Of a stretch of 64,000 nt of DNA, positions 47,442-56,617 are shown one piece after another; positions within the stretch are counted from its first letter, which is position 1, and every line of letters begins with the position of its first letter. The position numbers and the translations under genes were made by a program. The stretch spans positions 1 through 64,000 of the forward strand of contig NZ_SLZG01000004.1 in the NCBI RefSeq assembly GCF_004341625.1, in the 5' to 3' direction. The DNA comes from Rhizobium sp. BK376. GTDB taxonomy: Bacteria > Pseudomonadota > Alphaproteobacteria > Rhizobiales > Rhizobiaceae. The notes under the pieces were generated by a model. That model ran no database searches and was not told where the DNA came from. It saw only the letters and a program-made list of their open reading frames with translations.

Positions 47442-48371
47442 ATGACCATTCTTCTTCTGGCTGACCACGACAATGCTAGCCTTTCCGACCAGACCGCCAA
47501 GGCACTGACCGCAGCCGCCAAGATCGGCTCCGATGTCCACGTGCTTGTCGCCGGCAAGGGCGCCAAGGCTGTGGCCGATGCCGCCGCAAAGCTGTCGGGC
47601 GTCTCCAAGGTTCTGCTTGCCGAAAGCGACGAGCTTGCCAACAACCTGGCCGAACCGCTGGCCGACCTGATCGTCTCCCTGGCCGGCAGCTACGACGCCA
47701 TCGTCTCGGCTGCCACCTCGGTCGGCAAGAACGTCATGCCGCGTGTCGCAGCGCTGCTCGACGTCGCCCAGGTCTCGGAAATCATCGAGGTGGTTTCGGC
47801 CGATACGTTCAAGCGCCCGATCTATGCCGGCAATGCCATCCAGACGGTACAGTCGACCGACGCGAAGAAGGTGATCACCGTGCGCACCGCGTCCTTCGCC
47901 TCTGCGGCAGAGGGCGGCTCGGCCTCGGTCGAGACCATCGGCGCCGTCGCAGGTGCGGGTCTATCGACCTTCGTGAAGGATGCGCTGTCCACCTCCGACC
48001 GTCCGGAGCTGACGTCTGCCAAGATCATCATCTCTGGCGGCCGCGCGCTTGGCTCGGCGGAGAAGTTCAAGGAAGTCATCCTGCCTGTTGCCGACAAGCT
48101 CGGCGCCGCTGTCGGCGCAAGCCGTGCCGCCGTCGACGCCGGCTATGCGCCGAACGACTGGCAGGTCGGGCAAACAGGCAAGGTCGTCGCTCCGCAGCTC
48201 TATATCGCCTGCGGCATATCGGGCGCGATCCAGCATCTGGCCGGTATGAAGGACAGTAAAGTCATCGTCGCCATCAACAAGGACGAAGAGGCTCCGATCT
48301 TCCAGATCGCCGATTACGGCCTCGTCGCCGACCTCTTCGAAGCCCTGCCGGAACTCGAAAAGGCACTATAA
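47442..48371 (+). CDS. etfA: Electron transfer flavoprotein alpha subunit
   Basis: A 309-residue ETF alpha chain. The C-terminal FAD-binding region is intact ([19 protein letters not shown], then [17 protein letters not shown]). It forms a heterodimer with EtfB. The ATG at 47442 is preferred to the frame's start within etfB. The hbd gene follows after a hairpin. Confidence 0.96.
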   Translation: MTILLLADHDNASLSDQTAKALTAAAKIGSDVHVLVAGKGAKAVADAAAKLSGVSKVLLAESDELANNLAEPLADLIVSLAGSYDAIVSAATSVGKNVMPRVAALLDVAQVSEIIEVVSADTFKRPIYAGNAIQTVQSTDAKKVITVRTASFASAAEGGSASVETIGAVAGAGLSTFVKDALSTSDRPELTSAKIIISGGRALGSAEKFKEVILPVADKLGAAVGASRAAVDAGYAPNDWQVGQTGKVVAPQLYIACGISGAIQHLAGMKDSKVIVAINKDEEAPIFQIADYGLVADLFEALPELEKAL

Positions 48372-48435
48372 GCGCCTTACCCGCTCTTCGCAGTTGCGAA
48401 TGACTGGAAAATTGTCATTTATCGGTCTATCAATC

Positions 48436-48461
48436 TTGCCGGGCCAGCAATGGCCCGGCAA
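48436..48461 (+). terminator. Hairpin after etfA
   Basis: A perfect 11-bp stem (TTGCCGGGCCA / TGGCCCGGCAA) with loop GCAA, followed by ATTTG. It lies between etfA and hbd and may end or attenuate the etfBA transcript. Confidence 0.6.
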
Positions 48462-48512
48462 ATTTGCGAATAAAGCGGTCCTACAGCAAAGCGTACCGCG
48501 GGGGAGTTGGCG

Positions 48513-49394
48513 ATGAGTACGGTGCTGAAGAATATCGGGATTATCGGCGCGGGTCAGATGGGTTGCGGGATCGCCCATGTTTCGGCCGCAGCCGGATATA
48601 AGGTTCATATCTACGATCTGTCGCAGGATCGTATCGAGAGCGGTCTTGCCACGATCAACGGCAATCTTGCCCGCCAGGTTTCCTCGGGCAAGATGACCGA
48701 CGAAGTCCGTAAGGCGACGCTGGCGCATATTTCCGGCTCCGGCGACATCAACGATCTGGCGCCGATGGACCTCGTCATCGAGGCGGCGACGGAAGACGAG
48801 AGCGTCAAGCGCAAGATCTACGCGCAGGTCTGTCCGGTCCTGAAGCCGGAAGCGATCCTCGCCACCAACACCTCCTCGTTGTCGATCACCCGGCTTGCCG
48901 CCGCGACCGACCGGCCGGAACACTTCATGGGCATTCATTTCATGAATCCCGTGCCCGTGATGAAGCTCGTGGAACTGGTGCGCGGCATTGCGACGGATGA
49001 ATCGACCTTCAATTCCGCCAAGGAATTCGTCAGCTCGCTCGAGAAGACGATAACGGTCGCCGAAGATTTCCCGGCCTTCATCGTCAACCGCATCCTGCTA
49101 CCGATGATCAACGAGGCGATCTACACGCTCTACGAAGGCGTGGGCACGGTCGACGCCATCGACACCGCCATGAGGCTCGGCGCCAACCACCCGATGGGCC
49201 CGCTGCAACTGGCCGACTTCATCGGCCTCGACACCTGCCTGTCGATCATGCAGGTGCTGCACGATGGCCTGGCGGACTCGAAATACCGCCCCTGCCCGCT
49301 GCTCGTGAAATATGTCGAAGCCGGCTGGCTCGGTCGTAAATCCGGCCGTGGTTTCTACGACTATCGCGGCGAGACCCCGGTTCCGACACGCTAA
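48513..49394 (+). CDS. 3-hydroxybutyryl-CoA dehydrogenase
   Basis: A 293-residue NAD(P)-dependent enzyme that interconverts 3-hydroxybutyryl-CoA and acetoacetyl-CoA. The dinucleotide motif GAGQMGCG is near residue 13 and the catalytic histidine lies in HFMNPVPVMKLVE. GGGGAG precedes the ATG at 48513. Beside etfBA it fits fatty acid oxidation or polyhydroxybutyrate metabolism. Confidence 0.94.
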   Translation: MSTVLKNIGIIGAGQMGCGIAHVSAAAGYKVHIYDLSQDRIESGLATINGNLARQVSSGKMTDEVRKATLAHISGSGDINDLAPMDLVIEAATEDESVKRKIYAQVCPVLKPEAILATNTSSLSITRLAAATDRPEHFMGIHFMNPVPVMKLVELVRGIATDESTFNSAKEFVSSLEKTITVAEDFPAFIVNRILLPMINEAIYTLYEGVGTVDAIDTAMRLGANHPMGPLQLADFIGLDTCLSIMQVLHDGLADSKYRPCPLLVKYVEAGWLGRKSGRGFYDYRGETPVPTR

Positions 49395-49429
49395 GCCCGG
49401 CACCCATTGGGTAGAACCGGAAGATGATG

Positions 49430-49466
49430 GCCGGTTGCAACATGGATTGCAGCCCAGCCGGCTTTT
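49430..49466 (+). terminator. Terminator-like hairpin after hbd
   Basis: GCCGG (49430-49434) pairs with CCGGC (49458-49462), and inner TGCAA/TTGCA segments can pair; TTTT follows. It lies at the convergent end of hbd and the DeoR gene, touching the DeoR stop. Confidence 0.45.
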
Positions 49467-50232
49467 AAGCGAAGAGCAACTTCGTGCTTTTGCTCACCTG
49501 CTCGGAAAACTGCCGTGCAATCACCGTATCCTCGGCAACGATAAAGTCGAGGTCGGAGACTTCCGCGAACTTGTGAGCAGCTGATGTACCGAACTTGCTT
49601 TCCGTTACCAGCGCTACGACCTCCGCTGACGCATTCATCATAGCCTTCTTGATCGTCGCTTCGTCGAGACCCGCCGTTGCTAGACCAACCTCCGGATGAA
49701 TGCCGTGAACCCCGATAAAGCAAAGGTCCGCCCGGACGAGCGCCAGTTCGCTAAGCACATGCGCGCCAAGCGTCATCTGGCTGCGCTTGTCGAAAATGCC
49801 GCCGAGAAGAATGACCTCGAGGAGCGGATGCTCGGAGGTTTCGGTCGCAATCCGCGGGCTATTCGTTACGATAGTCGCGGCCAGATCGCGTGGCAGTTGG
49901 CGGGCCAGTTCCAGATTCGTGGTGCCTCCATCCATGATGACCAATTGACCCGGTGAGATCAGCTGACTTGCGCAGCGTGCAAGCCTCACCTTCTCTTCGT
50001 TGGCAATACGGTAGCGTTTGACGAAAGGCAGCCCCGCCGGCGAGACCGGCAGGGCGCCGCCATGAACCCGCTGCACAAGTCCGGCCGAGGCCATCTCGCG
50101 CAGGTCGCGCCGCGCCGTATCCTCAGAGATCTGGAAATGCTCGGAGAGCTCGCTCGTATTGAGCCGGCCTTTGGCTTCAAGCGTCTCGATTATGAATTTC
50201 TGCCGCTCTTCCGGCGTTGCTTCCTGGCTCAT
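49465..50232 (-). CDS. DeoR/GlpR-family regulator
   Basis: A 255-residue DeoR protein. The N-terminal helix-turn-helix includes LNTSELSEHFQISEDTARRD and RVHGGA; the C-terminal sensor has IMDGGTTNLELARQL and the GVHGIHPEVGLAT segment typical of binding sugar phosphates or related effectors. The ATG at 50232 is preferred over the frame's start at 50412, which lies in the divergent nitrilase gene. It is divergent from the nitrilase gene across 124 bases that hold a perfect 10-bp inverted repeat. Confidence 0.93.
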   Translation of the reverse strand: MSQEATPEERQKFIIETLEAKGRLNTSELSEHFQISEDTARRDLREMASAGLVQRVHGGALPVSPAGLPFVKRYRIANEEKVRLARCASQLISPGQLVIMDGGTTNLELARQLPRDLAATIVTNSPRIATETSEHPLLEVILLGGIFDKRSQMTLGAHVLSELALVRADLCFIGVHGIHPEVGLATAGLDEATIKKAMMNASAEVVALVTESKFGTSAAHKFAEVSDLDFIVAEDTVIARQFSEQVSKSTKLLFA

Positions 50233-50243
50233 CGTTGACTCCT

Positions 50244-50279
50244 TTGCACGTTTATGCACAATTATGTGGAAACGTGCAA
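50244..50279. promoter_or_regulatory. DeoR operator: perfect 10-bp inverted repeat
   Basis: The arms TTGCACGTTT (50244-50253) and AAACGTGCAA (50270-50279) are exact inverted copies around a 16-base centre that itself contains CACA-ATTA-TGTG. It starts 12 bases upstream of the DeoR start codon and 78 bases before the nitrilase gene, the expected place for a shared operator. Confidence 0.65.
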
Positions 50280-50356
50280 GCGCGTTTCGAAAACCGCCGG
50301 TCGCCGTATCCACCTGATTAATTGACGACGCCAGGCCAAAGAGCAGGAGAAGAGCC

Positions 50357-51340
50357 GTGAAGAATGTGGTTCGTGTTGCCAGTGTCCAATTCCAGCATCG
50401 TCCGAGCGACAAATCCTACAACATGGAGAGGTTAGAATTTTTCGCGAGGCAAGCGGCCGAACAGGGCGCTGCCTTGGTCGCAATGCCGGAAATGTGCATC
50501 AGCGGATATTGGCATGTTCCCGGGCTCGATCGGGCCGGACTGGACCAGCTGAGCGAGGAACTGCCCGATGGCCCCTCCGCCCGCAAGGTCCGCCAGCTTG
50601 CGGTAGACCTCGGCATCGGGATCGGAGCGGGGCTGCTCGAACGCTCCGCGGATGGCGAGTTGTTCAACAGCTATTTCATGGCATTGCCGAACGGCGACGT
50701 CCATGTGCATCGCAAGCTTCACGCCTTCGAACATGACGAAATCCGCAGCGGCGACACATACACGGTCTTCGACACGCCCTGGGGCATCCGCATCGGAATT
50801 CTGATCTGCTACGACAACAACCTCGTGGAAAATGCCCGGGCGACGGCGCTCATGGGCGCAGACGTGCTGCTCGCCCCTCACCAGACCGGCGGCTGCAATT
50901 CGCCGAGCCCGCACGCGATGGGCCTGATCGATGTCGAGATCTGGCGCAATCGTGACAAGGAACCGGAAGCGATCGAGCGCGAAATTCTGGGGCCGAAGGG
51001 CCGTGAATGGCTGATGCGATGGCTACCCTCGCGAGCCCGCGACAACGGGATGTTTGTTGTATTCAGCAACGGCGTCGGCGAAGACACCGGCGAAGTGCGG
51101 ACCGGCAACGCCATGATCATCGATCCCTATGGGCGGATTCTGCAGGAGACATGGGCAGCCAGCGATGAGATGGTGATCGCGGATCTGGACCTTGACCTGC
51201 TGCCGATGAGCCAGGGACGGCGCTGGCTGAAGATACGGCGGCCGGAGCTTTATGGAATCCTAGTGCAGCCGCAGTCCGACACGGTCTCCACCCGCGCGGC
51301 CCGCCTCTCGAATGCGCCGATCAAGCCGCCCCAGGTTTGA
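50357..51340 (+). CDS. Carbon-nitrogen hydrolase (nitrilase superfamily)
   Basis: A 327-residue enzyme with the catalytic triad E45 (MPEMC), K120 (HRKLH) and C151 (LICYDNN). It belongs to the amidase/N-carbamoyl-amidase side of the superfamily, but the HQTGGCNSPSPHAMG insertion and long helical loop near residue 200 are unusual. It is divergent from the DeoR gene and followed by a luciferase-like oxidoreductase. The substrate is unknown. Confidence 0.88.
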   Translation: MKNVVRVASVQFQHRPSDKSYNMERLEFFARQAAEQGAALVAMPEMCISGYWHVPGLDRAGLDQLSEELPDGPSARKVRQLAVDLGIGIGAGLLERSADGELFNSYFMALPNGDVHVHRKLHAFEHDEIRSGDTYTVFDTPWGIRIGILICYDNNLVENARATALMGADVLLAPHQTGGCNSPSPHAMGLIDVEIWRNRDKEPEAIEREILGPKGREWLMRWLPSRARDNGMFVVFSNGVGEDTGEVRTGNAMIIDPYGRILQETWAASDEMVIADLDLDLLPMSQGRRWLKIRRPELYGILVQPQSDTVSTRAARLSNAPIKPPQV

Positions 51341-51438
51341 GCCTCCCCGAAGACGGTCCGTCTATGGAACGTCAACTATATCCCGTTCCGGATTTATGCG
51401 ATGAAACGTCATCAACACATCCTGAAAGCGAGAAAATC

Positions 51439-52461
51439 ATGAAGAAGATTGGTTTCCTGTCGTTCGGACACTGGACGCCTTCGCCGCAATCGGGAACCCG
51501 CTCTGCCGGCGACGCGTTGCTTCAATCCATCGATCTCGCGGTTGCCGCCGAGGAGCTTGGGGCGGATGGCGCCTATTTCCGGGTGCATCACTTCGCCCGT
51601 CAGCTGGCCGCACCCTTTCCGCTGCTGTCGGCGGTTGGCGCAAAGACCCGCCGCATCGAGATCGGCACCGCCGTGATCGACATGCGCTATGAGAACCCGC
51701 TCTACATGGCCGAGGATGCAGGTGCCGCCGATCTCATCGCCGGAGGCCGGCTGCAGCTCGGCATCAGCCGCGGCTCTCCGGAACAGGTGATCGACGGCTG
51801 GCGCTACTTCGGCTACGGCCCCGAGGAAGGCCAGAGCGATGCCGATATGGGCCGGCGTCACACCGAAGTACTGCTGCAGGTCCTGAAAGGCGAAGGCTTC
51901 GCAGAGCCCAATCCGCGGCCGATGTTTCCGAACCCTCCTGGCCTCCTGCGGCTGGAACCGCATTCGCAAGGCTTGCGCGAACGCATCTGGTGGGGCGCCG
52001 GCTCCAACGCAACGGCCGTCTGGGCCGCCAAGCTCGGCATGAACCTGCAGAGTTCGACGCTGAAGGACGACGAGACAGGCGAAGCCTTCCATGTGCAGCA
52101 GGCGGCACAGATCCGTGCCTATCGCGACGCCTGGAAGGAAGCGGGGCATACGCGCGAGCCGCGCGTCTCGGTCAGCCGCAGCATCTTCGCTCTGGTGGAC
52201 GAGCGCGACCGCGCCTATTTCGGTGGCGGCGGCAAGGAGGCTGACTCCATCGGCTTCATCGATGCGAACACCCGCGCGATCTTCGGCCGCAGCTATGCCG
52301 CCGAACCGGACGCCCTGATCGAGCAGCTGGCGAAGGACGAGGCGATTGCGGCGGCCGACACGCTTCTCCTGACTGTGCCCAACCAGTTAGGCGTCGACTA
52401 CAATGCGCATGTCATCGAGTCGATCCTGACCCATGTCGCGCCTGCGCTCGGCTGGCGCTGA
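51439..52461 (+). CDS. LLM-class flavin-dependent oxidoreductase
   Basis: A 340-residue luciferase-like monooxygenase. The TIM-barrel features are clear: GADGAYFRVHHFARQ, then RIEIGTAVIDMRYENPLYMAEDA, then GISRGSPEQV. It would use reduced flavin and oxygen. The ATG at 51439 (MKKIGFLS) is the natural start; the frame opens earlier at 51337, overlapping the nitrilase end. Co-regulation with the nitrilase is likely. Confidence 0.9.
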   Translation: MKKIGFLSFGHWTPSPQSGTRSAGDALLQSIDLAVAAEELGADGAYFRVHHFARQLAAPFPLLSAVGAKTRRIEIGTAVIDMRYENPLYMAEDAGAADLIAGGRLQLGISRGSPEQVIDGWRYFGYGPEEGQSDADMGRRHTEVLLQVLKGEGFAEPNPRPMFPNPPGLLRLEPHSQGLRERIWWGAGSNATAVWAAKLGMNLQSSTLKDDETGEAFHVQQAAQIRAYRDAWKEAGHTREPRVSVSRSIFALVDERDRAYFGGGGKEADSIGFIDANTRAIFGRSYAAEPDALIEQLAKDEAIAAADTLLLTVPNQLGVDYNAHVIESILTHVAPALGWR

Positions 52462-52476
52462 GGCAGGCGGAAAAAC

Positions 52477-53145
52477 TTAAGACCCGATCGCAGCCTTGAT
52501 CAGACCCTTGGCGTCCTCGCTGTCCCAGGCAGCGGGGCCGTTCATGGCCGACAGCAGGCAGCCCTTGGGGCCAACCAGCAGCGTGACCGGCAGGCCGAAG
52601 GCAAGACCATTCTTCTTCAGCGCATTGAACGCACCCATCGTGCCGTCACGGTAATAGCCGAGCGCATCGATGCCGTAATCGGTGCGGAAGGCCTTCGGCT
52701 TCTCATCGTCGCCGGTATCGATGTTGACGGCGACGACCTCGAACTTGTCGCTGCCCATCTCCTTCTGCAGCGCGTTCAGCGCCGGCATTTCCTCGCGGCA
52801 GGGAATGCACCAGGTGGCCCAGAGATTGAGCAGCACCGTCTTGCCGGCAAAGTCCTGAACCGAAAGCGGCTTGCCCTCCGGCCCCTTGAAGGAGACGTTC
52901 TGCAGCGACACCGGCTTCTGTGCCGCGACCATGGCGGCGACCTGCCCCTTGGTGAATGGCGTCAGCGCTGCCGAATGGTCCTTGGCTGCCTCGCAATCGC
53001 TTGAAAGGGCGGCTGTCTGAGCGTTGCCATTGCCATACCCCTCTTCCTTCACGTATACCGCTGCCGCACCCGCAAGCACGCCTGCAACGGCTGCGATCAG
53101 GATCAGTTTCACGGACGGCAGACCGAACGGCTTCTTCGCTGTCAT
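52477..53145 (-). CDS. tlpA: Thiol:disulfide interchange protein TlpA
   Basis: A 222-residue membrane-anchored thioredoxin-like protein. One N-terminal hydrophobic anchor ([17 protein letters not shown]) is followed by a periplasmic thioredoxin domain with W112-C113-I-P-C116. In Bradyrhizobium, TlpA is needed for cytochrome aa3 assembly; a similar copper-delivery role is likely. GGAGAA precedes the ATG. Its start is 23 bases from the divergent argH start. Confidence 0.94.
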   Translation of the reverse strand: MTAKKPFGLPSVKLILIAAVAGVLAGAAAVYVKEEGYGNGNAQTAALSSDCEAAKDHSAALTPFTKGQVAAMVAAQKPVSLQNVSFKGPEGKPLSVQDFAGKTVLLNLWATWCIPCREEMPALNALQKEMGSDKFEVVAVNIDTGDDEKPKAFRTDYGIDALGYYRDGTMGAFNALKKNGLAFGLPVTLLVGPKGCLLSAMNGPAAWDSEDAKGLIKAAIGS

Positions 53146-53168
53146 TTCATTCTCCAGGTAGGCATCGC

Positions 53169-54572
53169 ATGGCTGAAGATACCACGGACACCAACTCCTC
53201 CAACAAGATGTGGGGCGGACGTTTCGCCTCAGGCCCCGCTGCAATCATGGAGGAGATAAACGCCTCGATCGGTTTCGACAAGAAACTCTTCGCACAGGAT
53301 ATCCGCGGCTCCATCGCCCATGCGACCATGCTTGCCCATCAGGGCATCATTTCGGCAGACGATAAAGACAAGATCGTTCACGGCCTGAACACGATCCTGT
53401 CAGAGATCGAAAGCGGCAATTTCGAATTCTCTCGCAAGCTCGAAGACATCCACATGAACGTCGAGTCGCGGCTGGCCACCTTGATCGGCCCAGCCGCCGG
53501 TCGCCTGCACACCGCCCGCTCGCGCAACGACCAGGTGGCGCTCGATTTCCGCATGTGGGTCAAGGAAGAGCTGCAAAAGACGGAAGCGGCGCTGACCGGC
53601 CTCATCGCCGCGTTCCTCGACCGCGCCGAAGAGCATGCCGATACCGTCATGCCCGGCTTCACCCATCTGCAGACCGCCCAGCCGGTCACCTTCGGCCATC
53701 ATTGCATGGCCTATGTCGAAATGTTCGGCCGCGACCGTTCGCGCGTTCGCCACGCCATCGAGCACATGGACGAATCCCCCATCGGCGCTGCAGCCCTTGC
53801 CGGCACCGGCTTCCCGATCGACCGCCACATGACGGCAAAGGCACTCGGCTTCCGCGAACCGACCCGCAATTCCATCGACACGGTCTCCGACCGCGATTTC
53901 GCCATCGAATTCCTGTCGATTGCCGCGATCGCAGGCATGCACCTCTCGCGTCTCGCCGAAGAGATCGTCATCTGGTCGACGCCGCAATTCGGCTTCGTGC
54001 GCCTGTCCGACGCCTTTTCGACCGGCTCCTCGATCATGCCGCAGAAGAAGAACCCCGATGCTGCCGAGCTGGTACGCGCCAAGACCGGCCGCATCAACGG
54101 CTCGCTGGTGGCGCTGCTGACGATCATGAAGGGCCTGCCGCTCGCCTATTCCAAGGACATGCAGGAAGACAAGGAACAGGTCTTCGATGCAGCCGAGAGC
54201 CTCGAGCTTGCGATTGCCGCCATGACCGGCATGATCCAGGATATCACCATCAACACCGCCCGCATGAAGGCCGCCGCCGGCTCCGGCTACGCGACCGCCA
54301 CCGATCTTGCCGACTGGCTCGTTCGCGAAGCCGGCCTGCCCTTCCGTGATGCCCATCACGTGACAGGCCGGGCAGTCGCGCTTGCGGAAAGCAAAGGCTG
54401 CGATCTCGCAGAACTCAGCCTCGCCGACCTGCAGGCGATCCATCCCGATATCACCGACAAGATCTTCGAAGTGCTGACCGTCGAAGCGTCAGTCGCCAGC
54501 CGCAAGAGCTTCGGCGGCACGGCGCCCTCGGAAGTGCGCAAGCAGATCGCGTATTGGCGTGGCAAGAATTGA
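53169..54572 (+). CDS. argH: Argininosuccinate lyase
   Basis: A 467-residue enzyme that splits argininosuccinate to arginine and fumarate, the last step of arginine synthesis. The signature [12 protein letters not shown] is present, and the KMWGGRF opening is typical. The frame extends upstream to 52956 only within the tlpA gene. With argJ at 24 kb it covers two parts of the same pathway. Confidence 0.97.
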   Translation: MAEDTTDTNSSNKMWGGRFASGPAAIMEEINASIGFDKKLFAQDIRGSIAHATMLAHQGIISADDKDKIVHGLNTILSEIESGNFEFSRKLEDIHMNVESRLATLIGPAAGRLHTARSRNDQVALDFRMWVKEELQKTEAALTGLIAAFLDRAEEHADTVMPGFTHLQTAQPVTFGHHCMAYVEMFGRDRSRVRHAIEHMDESPIGAAALAGTGFPIDRHMTAKALGFREPTRNSIDTVSDRDFAIEFLSIAAIAGMHLSRLAEEIVIWSTPQFGFVRLSDAFSTGSSIMPQKKNPDAAELVRAKTGRINGSLVALLTIMKGLPLAYSKDMQEDKEQVFDAAESLELAIAAMTGMIQDITINTARMKAAAGSGYATATDLADWLVREAGLPFRDAHHVTGRAVALAESKGCDLAELSLADLQAIHPDITDKIFEVLTVEASVASRKSFGGTAPSEVRKQIAYWRGKN

Positions 54573-54629
54573 GCCAAACCGCGGCCTTTGATATCGGCCA
54601 ATCAGCATGGCTATCGCAATCGCCTTGGC

Positions 54630-54780
54630 GGCCCCTCCCCAATCCCTCCCCACAAGGGGGAGGGACTTACCAGCCGCACCGCCGAAGTTCCTAAATTTAG
54701 CGAGGCGATGCCACGAGTCTTCTCCCCCCTTGCGGGGGAGATGCCCGGCGGGGGAGATACCCGGCAGGGCAGAGAGGGCC
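54630..54780. repeat. Rhizobial intergenic mosaic-type repeat (RIME-like)
   Basis: Two GC-rich palindromes, TCCCTCCCC-ACAAG-GGGGAGGGA at 54643-54665 and TCTCCCCC-CTTGC-GGGGGAGA at 54721-54741, flank a spacer. The second is followed by a 16-bp tandem duplication (54734-54749 and 54750-54765) that differs at one base. Form and position in the argH-lysA gap suggest a dispersed rhizobial element. It accounts for most of the 306-base gap. Confidence 0.65.
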
Positions 54781-54878
54781 TTAAGCCGGACGCGATCGCT
54801 CAACAATCAGGGTGCACAAGGCAAATAAACTTCGCTATGAAGAAGCCACCCGCCTGTCGCCTGCCCAAGAGGACATAG

Positions 54879-55073
54879 ATGCAGATCAACGTGCCGCAGA
54901 TTCTCCGCCTGACCCTCGTCGTTTCCTTCGTCGGTCTCGCCGTTGCCGAATGTGGCCGCAAGGGCGACCTCGATCCGCCGAGCGCCAATGCCACGAAGGG
55001 CGGCGATGTGAACCAGAAGACCAAACAGCCGGGCACGGAAGACAGGCACTTCCTCCTCGATCCGCTGCTCTGA
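54879..55073 (+). CDS. LptM/YifL-like small lipoprotein
   Basis: A 64-residue lipoprotein-like peptide. A hydrophobic leader (RLTLVVSFVGLAVA) ends in VAEC, followed by GRKGDLDPP, the LptM/YifL signature. LptM helps mature the LPS transporter LptD in E. coli. A glutamate at position -1 of the lipobox is unusual. It lies between argH and lysA, 15 bases before lysA; lysA linkage is known for yifL. Confidence 0.82.
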   Translation: MQINVPQILRLTLVVSFVGLAVAECGRKGDLDPPSANATKGGDVNQKTKQPGTEDRHFLLDPLL

Positions 55074-55088
55074 GACAGGCATAGTTCC

Positions 55089-56357
55089 GTGAACCACTTT
55101 CAATATCGCGACGGCATTCTCTACGCCGAGGACGTACCCGTTCCCGAAATCGCCAAGGCCGTCGGCACGCCCTTCTACTGCTATTCGACCGCAACGCTGG
55201 AGCGACACTACCGCGTCTTTTCCGAAGCCTTTTCGGGCGTTGACGCGATGGTCTGCTATGCGATGAAGGCAAATTCCAACCAGGCGGTCCTGAAGACGCT
55301 CGGCCGCCTCGGCGCCGGCGTCGACGTCGTCTCGGTCGGCGAGCTTCACCGCGCGCTCGCAGCCGGCATCCCCGCGTCTAGAATCGTATTCTCCGGCGTC
55401 GGCAAGACCGCCGCCGAGATGGACGTCGCGCTCGAGGCCGGCATCTACTGCTTCAACGTCGAATCCGAACCGGAACTGGAAGTGCTGAACCAGCGGGCGC
55501 TGCGCGCCGGCAAGGTCGCGCCGGTATCCTTCCGCATCAATCCCGATGTCGATGCCCGCACCCATGCGAAGATCTCGACCGGCAAGAAGGAAAACAAGTT
55601 CGGCATCGCCTATGAACGCGCCCGTCCCGTCTATGCGCGCGCCGCCGAACTGCCGGGCATCAAGGTGACCGGTATCGACATGCATATCGGCAGCCAGATC
55701 ACCGAGCTTCAGCCCTTCGAGGATGCCTTCAAGCTTTTGCGCGATCTCGTCGACACGCTGCGCGGCGAAGGCCATGACATTCACCACGTGGATGTCGGCG
55801 GCGGCCTCGGCATACCCTATCGCGACGATAACAATCCGCCGCCGTCACCGGAAGCCTATGCCCAAGTCGTCACGAACCAGCTTCGTGGCCTGAATTGCAA
55901 GATCGTCACCGAGCCTGGCCGGCTGCTTGTCGGCAATGCCGGCATCCTGGTGACCGAGGTTGTCTATGTGAAGGATGGGGGCGCCAAGAGCTTCGTCGTC
56001 GTCGATGCGGCCATGAACGACCTCATCCGTCCGACGCTCTATGAGGCCCATCACGAAATCCGCCCCGTCACGGTCACGGCCGCCAGCGCGCCGCGCATCA
56101 AGGCCGATGTCGTCGGCCCGGTCTGCGAGACCGGCGACTACATGGCTCTCGATCGCGAAATGGCGATGCCGAAGGCTGGCGATCTCCTGGCGATCAGCTC
56201 CGGCGGTGCTTATGGCGCCGTTCAGGCCGGCACCTATAATACCCGTCTTCTGGTGCCCGAGGTGCTGGTCAAGGGCGCAGAATTCCATGTGATCCGGCCT
56301 CGCGGCACCTATGAGCAGCTCATCGGCCTCGATTCCATACCGGCCTGGCTCGACTGA
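55089..56357 (+). CDS. lysA: Diaminopimelate decarboxylase
   Basis: A 422-residue PLP enzyme that makes lysine from meso-diaminopimelate. The PLP lysine is K60 in CYAMKANSN; HIGSQ, GGGLGIPY and CETGDY follow in order. It is the terminal step of the pathway begun by lysC at 11 kb. A 260-base gap follows, with a hairpin (GGGCGCC/GGCGCCC at 56456-56475) and no gene. Confidence 0.97.
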   Translation: MNHFQYRDGILYAEDVPVPEIAKAVGTPFYCYSTATLERHYRVFSEAFSGVDAMVCYAMKANSNQAVLKTLGRLGAGVDVVSVGELHRALAAGIPASRIVFSGVGKTAAEMDVALEAGIYCFNVESEPELEVLNQRALRAGKVAPVSFRINPDVDARTHAKISTGKKENKFGIAYERARPVYARAAELPGIKVTGIDMHIGSQITELQPFEDAFKLLRDLVDTLRGEGHDIHHVDVGGGLGIPYRDDNNPPPSPEAYAQVVTNQLRGLNCKIVTEPGRLLVGNAGILVTEVVYVKDGGAKSFVVVDAAMNDLIRPTLYEAHHEIRPVTVTAASAPRIKADVVGPVCETGDYMALDREMAMPKAGDLLAISSGGAYGAVQAGTYNTRLLVPEVLVKGAEFHVIRPRGTYEQLIGLDSIPAWLD

Positions 56358-56617
56358 GAGCCAGGTTCACATTTTAGCGAATTATCCCGAAAAAACGCCT
56401 GCAACGGGTGCTTGCCCTCGCCTTCGCCACAAAGAATGTTATCCTTTGAGATAGCGGGCGCCGTGCCGGGCGCCCGGCGATAGCGCCATGACTCTATTCT
56501 GATCCAGGTTGGACAGGATGAAATTGAGGACTGAATGGCGCATCATTCCCGCTTGGCCGAAGACGGTTCAGGGGATGTGTGCCCGTCAGCAACGAGAGAA
56601 CGGAGAGAGCCTGATCG

